Source of the DNA: Pararge aegeria
Taxonomy: Eukaryota; Arthropoda; Insecta; Lepidoptera; Nymphalidae
NCBI RefSeq assembly: GCF_905163445.1
Contig: NC_053185.1
Coordinates: 11,550,001-11,614,000 of the forward strand
Direction of reading: 5' to 3'
Length of the DNA: 64,000 nucleotides
Shown here piece after piece: positions 11,201 through 23,200 of this stretch. The position numbers and the translations under genes are program-made. A model generated the notes under the pieces. It worked only from the letters and a program-made list of their open reading frames with translations. It searched no databases and was not told the DNA's origin. Positions within the stretch are counted from its first letter, which is position 1. Every line of letters begins with the position of its first letter.

Positions 11201-14200
11201 AATCAGTTTAAGAACCTTGCCCATCGTCATCCCATTACCGACATACTACAGGGCACGGGTCTCCTCTCAGAATCAGCAGGGTTCAGGCCGTAGTCGCGGC
11301 CAAGTACAAATTGGAGACTTCGTACACCGCGTTGAGGACTTTATGAAGAATCTCAGGCATGCAGGTTTCCTCGCGATGTTTTCCCTCACCGTTAAAGCAA
11401 GTGACATTTAAATTACATAAATAAGAAACGCACATTACTACGAAAAGTCAGTGGTGCGTGCTAATCGAACTCTGTCTCCACGAAAGGAAAGCTGAAGCCT
11501 TACTTACTTGGCTAACCTTGCCCATACCTCATAATATCAACCATTACTGGCCCAATACATGGCACGGTTCTCCACCCACAAAGAGAAGGGTTCTTAGTCC
11601 ACCACGCTGGGCCAGTGCGCTTCGGAGCACTCCACAACCCTTTAAAAAAATTATGGAGAATTCTCAGGCATGCAGGTTTCCTCGCGATGTTTCCCTTTGC
11701 CGTTGAAGCAAGTGATATTTTTTAATGCTTAAAACGCACATAACTAGAGATACATAAGTTAGAGGTGCGTGCTGTGATTCGAACCCGGCTCCCGAAAATA
11801 AAGCCGAAGTCAATAAGCAATCACCGCTTCATTGGCATCTGCCCAAACCTACCTACTATTAATCTACATTATTGTAAGTATTTATGAGAATTGACCTGCA
11901 GAGGTGTGCTCTCCGCAGACATGGCGGTAAAGCCGACGATATCGCTGAAGTATATCGTGACAGAGTCGTAACTTTCGGGCAGCACGCGTCGCCCACGCTT
12001 CAATTGTTCAGCCACGGGTGCCGGCAGCATTTCTTCCAATAATGCCTCTAAAAATATTCAAAATTTAAAATTTTGAAAAAAAGGGCTTTTTTTTACCTGT
12101 AAAAGTTACAGTCTAGCCATATTTTGTTATTAAGATTCGAGTAGTATTTCAAAAATTCTGCAAAATCAATAAATAGGTAAATCTATACAAATAAGACTGG
12201 TTCGACAGTCGTGACATTCACAAAATATTGAGTACCTAACAGTTATCTATCATTATTAACCGTTGGTCAGTAGACCAGACAAATATTCAAATCTAGTGTT
12301 CGGATCGTGACCGAAAGTTTAAGTTAGGCCAGTCCGGAATGAAACGAGGAAGTGTGACATGGTTTTGCATTTGAATAATGCCATAAATATGCTAATATTT
12401 ATCGCGAGCTTTCGGTTATAACTTTTTATTACGAAGGAAACCTACCTAACGAATAGCGAGAATTTTGCGTGCTTGACAGAAAATATAGTAGGTACCTAAT
12501 GTAATCTAAAAGATTTAAATTACGATGACAGTGGACCAAAAATAAAGTATTAGTTATTTTTTTCTTGGTTAAGCTTCCGTATTAAGAAACTTGTCTCCAT
12601 CTCCATGCAGAACTTGTGTAGGTACAGTCGGCAACATTAAATTATCCAATTATTTGTATTAGAATGTACCTATTCGTTCAAAATATACCTACGTATTTAG
12701 GGTCAACTTTCTGGAATAAAGCTTCGATTAGATTAATACCGAAATAACTAACCGAATTTACTAGCAACTACTATTTTGAACAGTAGATATGTAGCGATCT
12801 AAACAGATGGACCTTTAAGATTATTAAATCTTACATTGCATATAAGTACCCACCTACTAATATAAAATGTTGATTGAATCCCTACTGTAATCCTTTTCCT
12901 ATGATCTAGATATATTATACTAAATGTACTCACCTGTTTTTTTCTTTTCTTCTTGTAACTGATCAGTCCGCTCATCTACTAAAGCTTCCAAATTGTTTGC
13001 ATATTTTTCCATCATCGCTATCATATTATCAAAAATATTTGGTTTCCTGAAATTATAAGAACTTATAAAATATCAGGTTGAATTCGTAAGTAGTTGCCAC
13101 CTTGCCGATAAATATCATCATAAATACGTATCCAATGCTTTAAGTATTTTGCATAGGTACCTATGCCTTTTATTTAGAAGCAAACTCTCACAGTTTGTCG
13201 TCGGTCTGCGATGACCTTAGGGTCGAAGGTTAGTTGTCAATTGATATATTTCAGTTCAACGAAAAATAGTTACAAGGTTTCTCAAACTACTCCAGCAAAC
13301 AAAAGGTTGGTTTAAGTCGTTATCACATTAATATCTATGTTAGTGGAATTTATAAGTAGGATAACTACTATTGTATTGTCTCTACTATCTGTAGGTGTAT
13401 TTCGAACTAAATTTTAATCCATACATACAACAGGTATTATAAATTAGAAGGCTGTTTTTTACCTAAGTTCGGCTACTGCACCGATTTTAACGAAACATCA
13501 CGTTCATCAGGACATCTGATACTCTTGATCCATTAAAAGTGATACAAAACCTTAGGCATAAATCTATAATAGTTTTATATGACAATGTGAAACGGTGATA
13601 ACAAAATGAACAAACACCCGGCTAAGTTTTCTGTGGGTTTCTTAGATCAGAGTCATTAGAACCCTTCGTACTTAGTCTAAGTTTTAAGATAATGAATGTA
13701 GTTATCATCATCAGTTCAGTATAAAATTTCTTTGGATGCATCCATAGACTTTAGAATTCCTATTTGAATAAAGAAATATTGGACTTTGACATTCTTTGGT
13801 ATTGGTTCAGCAGAGGTTGACGAACTATTGGCACGCTAATGTGGCTTGAGTAAATATTGGGCATATATTATTACGATTACGGTACCTTATTACCTAGTAG
13901 CTACTAACAAAATATCTTATTTTTATACTATTCAAAAATATATAATATATAAAATATTGTACTATCCCGGACAGTCTAAATCGAGAGAGTCACTTGACAA
14001 ATCATGTCCAGAACTGGAAATAAATTGGTTCACAAAATGTTGATGAGATAATAATACAATAAACATCATACATGCCCTTCCGTAGCGGTCGGAGGCGTGT
14101 GCGTATGGCTTTGAAGTCTGGTCGTTGAGCTGGTTCCTCAGTCCAACACTCAGCACAGCATTCTCGCACGCAGTCAAATCGTCCCACCAGGTCCTCCAGC

Positions 14201-17200
14201 GGTGGCCTAACAGAATAAATTATGAATTGATAACCGTCATGGTTCGTTTTAAGAATTAAATATCACTTGCTTCATGCTTGAACGGTGAAGGAAAACATCG
14301 TGAGGAAACCTGCATGCCTGAGAGTTCTCGATAGTGTTCTCAAAAACGTGTGGAGTCTACCAATCTGCAACTGTGGACCACGTCTTAAACCCTTTACACT
14401 TATTTCCGTGTTACGTATGGTGCCTGCGTCGCAGACCACAAGGTACTTGGCCTGAAGTTGGCTCTCGTAGATTGCCTCTCATGTACCTTTAAGGTAGGTA
14501 CAATTGCAATATGACCATTGTATTCCTAAATATTTATCTATGCAGCAATTCGTGATTTACCTCTTTCAGGCCTGCAACTTAGATTGCATGTACTGTGGGT
14601 AGATACATAAAACACTAAAAAACTGCCGCGGTTCGTGAAACTTCGCCATTTTAGTCGTTTAGGAACCCATAGTTTGAACACAAAGCGAGACACATACCTA
14701 CCTGTAAGGCGCAGGGTGAGGGTGCGCGAGGCGTCGCATGAGAGCTGGTGGAGGCAGTGCTTCGGCTCCGAATGGACCTCGTCGTGTGTGCAACTCATAC
14801 AAAAGCAGTGCAAATGCGTACACGTCCGCCGCTGCAGACCCGCTGCGTACATCCAGAGATGTAGGGAAGCAGTCCTTGCCCCACCCCGCTGAGCGGAGCA
14901 ATTCCGGCGCTAGATAGGCTAGACCTGGAGAACAAGGTATGGATCATATCGTTTCAGAGTTGTTTTGTACAAAGGTATATGTACAAAAACACTCAAGTCA
15001 AGTCAAATCAATGTATGATATAACTACGCTATAAAGAAAGCAATTATGAGGTCGGGGCATTTTTGCATATAAAACGTCTATTTATTTCTCAAGTTATAAA
15101 AGACACGAATCAGAGTTGTCAAGAATGCTTTACCTAGAAATATTTTATGGTATAGTAGAATTTTCCGCAGAGCTTTTTTTTTCTGTTTCCTGCCATAACA
15201 GTAAAGAGAAAAACACTCCTTAACAAGTTTAGGTTTCTTTAAAAAGTTCCGTTTATAATCTGCAATAATTTTTAACTTTTTTGCCTTGTGGACTATGTTT
15301 AACATATACTTATCTATACATACACAAAAACAGACTCAAATTAAAACCGACCCACAACACGTATTTTCAGATTATGCTGTCGCTTAAAAATCTTATAGAT
15401 ATATCAGACAGTAATTCCGAAATTACAGACAGACCTTTCAATTTTCATTTAATTGTATGTATTGTACATACAATTATAACTTTAATACTATAAGATATTT
15501 TTGTTTCGCTGGAATTTATTCTCCATTCAAATATAATTTGTTTCGGAGCCCATCGAAACCGAAAACATTCAAATCGACCTCCATTAGTGAACGCGGTTCG
15601 CAATTCCATTGTGGTTTCGTAAATTATATATGGTTTCCCTGTAGTTTAAAAATAATGGCTAATTTAATTTCTTATACGACTAGGTATAGGCATCTCTTAA
15701 ATCCATAATAATTATAACTAAATATAAAGGTAAGTATGTAGACCTAGATATACTTACTATCAAATTGAGGGCAAAGTGCGTGTAATCGCAAAAATTGTGG
15801 TATAACGGGCTTCATTTTATAGCAGTGGGAAATGGAATCTTTTTAAAATTAATCATAACTGCAAAACCGATGCATAAAACATTTCCTGTTAACGATAGAT
15901 AACACTGTTTACTGCCAAGCTTTTAGGTGAAGGCTTTTTCAGATATTCTATCATACTTATATACAGTATTGACGACCTTCTTGCCGCAACGGTGAGCGCT
16001 GTGAATTGTGTTAAGTCCCGGGTTTGATTCCCGGCAGGGGCGGTTTGGGCATTTATAACTTCTGAATTTTCTCTGGTCTGGTCAGGCGGGAGGCTTTGGC
16101 CGTGGCTAGTTACCACCCTACCTAGTGTTCCGGTGCGACGACGCGTAGAAACCGATTAGGGGTATGACTACCATATACTCCCTAACAAGTTAGCCCGCTA
16201 CCATCTTAGACATCTTCACTTACCACCAGGTTCGACTGCTGTCAGGAGCTAACATGTATTGGAATTAAAAAAAAAAAGTATACACACACACACTTATTTG
16301 CATTTGTCGTGATTTTTCTTTGTAAGTAGATTTTAATATGTCAAAAATTGAGTATTGATCCATTCTTTCTGATTAACAGTCTGTTTATATTCACAAAATA
16401 AAATATCAGATTTACCTGTTAATGCAACCATAATACAAAATGCTCCTGTACCTATTAACGTTTGCTTGTCCAATACAAGTATAATATGAAGGGACTGAAC
16501 GATTATATTGCTGAACAGGTATCTAATAAAAATCTTTTTTATAATAAAGTAGGCACATAGCTCGGAGAACCGATGGACGTTGGGGTCATAAGGTGCTGGA
16601 ATGGCGACCCCGCACCGGTAAACGCAGCGTAGGTCGGCCCCCAACGAGGAGGAAAGATGACATCAGGCGAGTCGCTGGGAGCCGCTGGAGGCAAGCGGCC
16701 CAGGACCGTGGATTGTGGAACTCCCTTCAGAAGACCTATGCCTAGCAGTGGAACCCCATTGGTTGAAATGATGATGATGATGAATAAAGTAGAACCTACC
16801 CACTATAAACATTAATAGAGATCGCCCAGACAGAGTTTAAATGGCTAAAGACTATTCGAAGACACTTTTTAGTAATACTCACTATCTATATGAGATCGCA
16901 GAGCATTAGGATCTGATGGAGGTATCTCTCCTCTTCGGAATTCCCTCAGTCCAAAGTCTGCAAGTTTCACCACCCACCGCGCGTCAACCAGACAGTTAGA
17001 TGGACGAAGCGATCCGTGAAACTGGAGTGGTGACTCGTGGATGAAAATCATCCCCTATTTAATTATTGGTAGTTAGAAACTTAAGTACACTGATAAGAAA
17101 GTCATTCAGCGGGCGATGGAGAGTCACGGAGTAACTTTACTTTATCAATCAGAAACATATACATACATAATACACTCATCGCCATCTAGTCCCAAACTAG

Positions 17201-20200
17201 GCGTGCAGATGACTGATGAATATTGTTATGAATAATATACATAAAAACTTATATGCAAATAAACACCTAGACACTGGAAAACATTTATGTTCATCACACA
17301 AACATTTTCCAGTTGTCGGAATCGAACCCACGGCCTTGGACTCAGAAAGCAGGGTCGCTGCCCACTGCGCCAATCGGCCATCAAAGAGAGTTCCTGATAT
17401 TTTATTATGTCACGAAGTTGAGGTGAGAATGGGTTGAGGAACGGCTCATATTAGGGTCCCAAGCTGTTTCTGGAGGTGCTGGAGTGGCGTCCTCTCTGTT
17501 ATACTTAAACTTCCTTATGTGAGAACTTACCTGAGAATATTCTTAGGTAGGTAAGTAAGTCATTAGGTAACAAAACGAATAAATTATTGCTTCATTATAA
17601 TTCCTCAAGTATTTTTCTTATACAATAGAATGATCAACAGATAGCTTCTAATTCTTAAATATTCAATAGGTAATAATCTATGTAGGGATCAGTTAGGTCC
17701 TTTCTGGCATTCGTTTTATTGATTACCGTACTTAATGTATGTTAAAATAATTCTAATTCAATAAATTAATTAAGGCCATATTAGGTAAAGCATGCGTCAA
17801 TAATCAGGCGTATAATTTTCAAAGAAATAGACAACATAAAGATACTGCGCTGCGTTCATTGGGACATCGCGCATTTTTTTTAAATAAATTAATGGTTTCT
17901 TTCTAAATAAAATAAATAAATATGATATATTCTTAAATTGGCAACTTGCACTCAACCAACTTGCCATTTAAACTTACCCTTATGATATCACCAACAAGAG
18001 AAGCAATGAACATATTGTCTAGTTTTATATCTTCATTTTCTAAAATATCCTGCAAAAATACAATAATGAGTATAACAGATTAACTTAATGTGATAGTAAT
18101 ATAATATATCAATGCTTAATAGTGTAAAGACAGTCCGCCGCTGCCGCCTTTATCGGTATGAACTATCTAATTAGAAACTAGATGTTACTGTATTAAAACT
18201 GTCTTCACTCGATGAGGGGTTCAAAGAATTTATAGAAAGCTTAATTTGAAATAAATTCAGTCGTCCAATTAACGGCTTGCCTAGGTAGCTTGTAAAGCGG
18301 CGTGCACAGGGTTATTGTTATAAAGGCAAAACTCCTCATCCTTTAAGAGTTTTGTATAAATTTTTAGAGTAAGCAGAGCTTATGTGCCTTTATGAAGTCA
18401 CGCCAGTGCTCAGTTAAAATATATTTAATTAGATTTTAATTAAGACAAGGATAAAATTTTTCAAATTTTTTTAGAATTGTATGACTGTTGTTAGAGGAAA
18501 CAGTATCAACGATAAATGTTGTATTTATATTTATTTTATTTGATATAACATTTTCAATGGCGTAGCATTCAAAAAGCAATGTAAATCTATATAATGCTTC
18601 ACAGTTGACAGTTATTCGGATGAAATCAACGAAAGAATATACCAAAGCTTTTTTGTGACTGTAATTGCCAATTACAATTTAGCCTTGGACGAAAAACAGA
18701 AATGGTAGAGCTTACCTTAAGACTACCCCTAGTACAGTACTCTGAAAGAGCACACACGTTTGGTGGTTCGATGCACGCCCCCACGAAACCATTCACGTTG
18801 TCGTGCTGTAAGTCCCGCATCTGTGACAAAGATTTTAGCATGAAAATAACAGAAAGGCGAGATTATTAAACGCAGACAAAAACCTAAATGCGATGTTTTT
18901 TTTTTGTAACCTATTTTGGTACTATGCCAAAAATCAAGCTGATTGGTTGCTTAGTTAGGGCGCTAAAGACAAACCAACAAACACTCTTTCGCATTTACAA
19001 TATTAGTGAGGAAATAAGGAATAATCATCTTAATGAAAATTGTCATGTGCTATCTATACTTGCATCCTGGAGATGAATATAGATGATAAAAAAAAACTTC
19101 GTTACCTATGCCCGGTTTCACAGGTAAAACGATTGTGGCAAAATTTTTCATAGAGATAGGCTTCCTGGAATGGCCGTAGAAAACTTTGTCCGGGAAATAA
19201 CATGGGTTCGGAACCGAAACAACATGGACAAAGTCGCGGTCACCAGCAAGTACATACCTACAGATAATAAAACAAGCAAGCAATAACTTTCACATTGTAC
19301 ATAAACATCAATCATCAACAGTCCACTGCTGACTAAAGGCCCCTACCAACGGACAGTGGCGTACATAAAGGGGAAGTCACAAGGTATGCAGATGATATAA
19401 AATTAAGAAAATCTCCAGTACGAGTTATAAATACTTAAGGGTAAGATTTTTATAACTCTGACAATGCCTATCCTTAAGTTTTGAAGTACTCGTACTGGGG
19501 TTTTTCTTCATTTTATATGATCTGCATATCCTGTGCACATCTATGCACGTCACTGGAAACGGAAGTGTTATTCCATGAACACCATGCTGTTTACTGCATG
19601 GGTTGGTTACGGACACAGAGGACGTTGCTGCCATATTCCCGTAGTTGCCTAGTACGACACCCGTGGGAAAGGTAGGGGTGGTGACAACTGTCTTTTGATC
19701 TGCCATCACCACAGGGTACGATATGCACTGTACGTATTATAACTTCTCAATTCTTGTGCACGTGTGTTTGTCACCTAACTTCTCCTAAACTGCTGGACTG
19801 ATTTGAATGAAATATAGTGTGTTTATAGGTATCTAGATGGTTAGAACACAATTGGACCCGGTAGATGGCGCTGCTATTCTAAGCAGCGCGTCTGCCAGGC
19901 CCGTTAGTATTATTATAATATTATTGTGACAGGGATATTTTTTGCCCCAAAAACTTATTTTGTATTGTAGGTAAAAATTAAAGAATATGGTGGGATTATT
20001 GTCACAGATAGAGCCTTTATTATGTGATGAGAAAGATAAGACTGGTAGCCGCGACCTTTTAAGGAAGTGGTATGCCCCTTATATTCTGTGACAAGGATAA
20101 ACCCTTGTTTTTTTGTCTTTGAGTATTGCCACGAATCAAACGGTATTCAGTTGAGTAATAATAGTTTACGAATGTCGTTAACAGTCACCATCATCTCACT

Positions 20201-23200
20201 ATAGTGAAGAAATTTGAATGTGGCCATTAAAAGTGCCTTCTGGAGGTCTACTTAAACAAGAGCATTTTTGGCTTTGTAATTTGTATCGTGTCACCGATGA
20301 TGAGTTTGAAATGTGCTAGCTACTCTTTCGTTGAATAAGTTTATTTGAAGAAATGGAGAATCGATAAATTGGAACCTACCGCACAGTTCTGTTGTACACA
20401 AATCTCTAAACAATACTTAATTGACAGGTCCAAATTTAGTGTCATCTCTTTTACTATATTCTTCGTGGAAAAAGATAGCTACTTAATTTAAAGTTTTAGC
20501 AGTATTAGACCTGTCGAATTATTATCAACTGGCACTTGATTCATAAGTGCCAGCTGTTTTTGTTGTTGATTACCAACACAAACATCTAAACTAAACTAAA
20601 TTGACAGTTCAAGCTAAGCTAAACTAGCTAGACCTGCCAATGCAGAGAAACTCGGCTAGACCCCGAGACCTCTACGATTAATGGGACCTCCATTTAATAA
20701 ATAATTTTCGCCTTTTAACTTTTTGGCCCCTGAACAAAAAACCTAAAAAAGTTTTTACCGCAATAAAAAGTATTCCATCATTATTTTCAATAGCTGGTCT
20801 TACCTGCTCTACGAGACACGGTATTTAATGCCATTGATTTTCTAACTCCAAGCTAAAGCTGTCAATTTTTACAGAGAAACCCTACAAACAATTCTTTTCA
20901 AATTATTTACTATTTAATGCCCCATTTATTCTTTTCTTAAATATAGTTCAACGGGTACATACCACGATAATATTTTGGATTTGTCGATATTTCGACCCAG
21001 TTGCATGGATCGTGGTCACGACGGGACCTATATTTAAGAAATGTTGACCACGAAAATTTTAGTTGAAAAACCATTTATTCTTGTTCCGGCACCCTTCGGT
21101 ACACAGTCAGGGTAGGTCGTGTTGGTTTGTGTCGAGAAAACTTTACAGCTAAGTAAACTTATGAAATACTGGCGTAGTAATGCAGCCCACAGTCTGGATG
21201 TTGCAATTTTTATTGTATACAATTTTTTAAATGTGGGATTACGCTGACATTTCTAGATGGTCGAGAATAGCAGAGATGGCGGTTGCGAAGCCGCGTCGCC
21301 TTGTTGTAAGTCATGAAGCATGAGCACTTGAATTGAAATAACTTCACGGATGTTTATTATTTATACGCGTATAAACAGTAGGATTATGCTTACAAATGGT
21401 TTCTTTGTTATATTGTCATAACTCGTAGTTGCTTCTGTTTATATTCTTGTATGGTTTTAAATAAAAGAGTATCATTATCGGAACGGGTCTCCTTCCGCAA
21501 TGAGAAGGGGTTAAGGACGTAGTCCACCACGCTGACCCAGTGCGAATTGTTGGACTTTGCACACCTTTGAGAGCATTATGGAGCACTCTCATGTATGCAG
21601 GTTTCCTCACGATGTTTTCCTTCACCGTTGAAGCAAGTGATTTAATTCTTTAAAACGCACATAACTTACAAAAGTTATAGGTGCGTGCTGGGATTCGAAC
21701 TCGTCCCCCCGAAAGTGACGTCGAAGTCCTACCCACTGGGCCATCACCGCTTCGATCGGTGTGGGAAATAGAGTATGTAACTAAATATTTATTTAAGTTA
21801 TAAAAAAAAATTATGACGTATGAATAGTCGAAAATAAATTAATAATCATGGTGTTCTACGTTATATCACTCCTAGCTAGATAAAGCTGGAATAAAAAAAA
21901 ACTGTTATTTAACACATACATAAATTCTCAGTATCAGCACGTAGTTAATGTTCGTTCGTTAAGCCGTAGACCCCGGTTTTTACAATTCTTGGTAAGCCCA
22001 CTGCCCCGGATTATGTGACGTGGTAGATCTATGCTCTAAACCATATCCCTATGATAAAGCAGGCCCGTTGTCTGGCTGTTAGACATTAATGGGCTGACGA
22101 TGATGATGGTTATCCACGATAACGTTTCATTTAAAATGTAAAGGTATTGCCATAAAACAAAAAACAATAATTCCTGTAAAACAAAATACTTGTGTATTAT
22201 TTCAGAGCAAGTTCTTAGACATTTTTTACGGTTAGAGCCTAACATCCGAGCGTAGTTGTATATGGGTCGACGTACATAACAATATCTTCGTATTTTGGAT
22301 ATATGCACTAGGTGCGAGTGCACAAAATAATAAATTCAGCTCCTGTTGTACAACTTCGGACGTATGACTTGAATTCTAGATAGGGACATATTCAATTACA
22401 TTAGCGGAAATCAACAGTCAGCTATTATTGTATCAAAACAATCGAGATCTGTGTAACAGGCACTATGGCGAGTATTAATAGTACGTCATTAAACTAAGAA
22501 CACGTTCTGATAAATAAATTTGTAAATTGACCCTTTATCTGAGATCCTGCGCTTGCCTAATTATTCTTCACCCGGGAATCAAACCATACTTAGTGACACG
22601 TAGACGAACATGTGAACCAGTGAAGGCGTTTGGTGTGTTTTTTCTTAGTCGATGTTATTAAATAGGGTGATTATACGTCTGTGAGAGGCCCGCCTGAGTT
22701 CTGCGTACGAACGTGCTTCGATTTTATTTATTTGATTATAAAGATTGATGTTTTCGACTCCTATGTTGCTAGGGGCTTTTGCAACTTAAAAACTAGTCAC
22801 ACTTGTCTAGACCACATTGTCGAACTTGTTGTTTGTCCCGATCGCCAAGCGTAGCTCTAACTCTTTCAGTATGTACTAAAAAGTCTTGAGCGAATTTCAA
22901 CTCAACTTTAGAATATTATGTAATATAAATGTCAATGTAGATGTGATGAACTTCATTTCTCATTAAAATCCAAATAAATATAACTTCGAATTTCCTAAGT
23001 CAAGTATCGCTCACATAATCATATCGCTCCTATAGAACCTGCGCGTAATAAACTGTTTGTAGTTGTAAGAAAGGCGTAAACATTTTATGAATGAGCATGA
23101 TTTATCTCACTTCATTCCTGCTTGTTAGAGCTATTGTGAGGGGAAATTACGTATTTTGCGAGCGGTAGAGCTTTGATAGGCATCGTTACTTTCAGTTCCT

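Larger units (their letters stand above)
10949..11895 (-). other. Gyc76C: Intron between exons 19 and 18, two SINE copies in a row
   Basis: Mostly filled by two head-to-tail family A SINEs (11228-11515 and 11525-11830). Confidence 0.6.
14925..16882 (-). other. Gyc76C: Intron between exons 15 and 14
   Basis: Contains a family B SINE (15975-16275) and an RTE-type LINE end (16560-16790). The stretch 15000-15900 is AT-rich with nothing recognised. Confidence 0.5.

Noticed and set aside
14072..14080. GC donor (AAGG|GCATGT) for exon 16
   Set aside because: The normal GT donor four bases downstream (GGCAT|GTATGA) gives the conserved RPLRKGMKPN junction.
14538..14892. Open frames on both strands over exon 15
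   Set aside because: Shadows of the GC-rich kinase-like exon, whose reading frame is fixed by motifs and by phase with exons 14 and 16.
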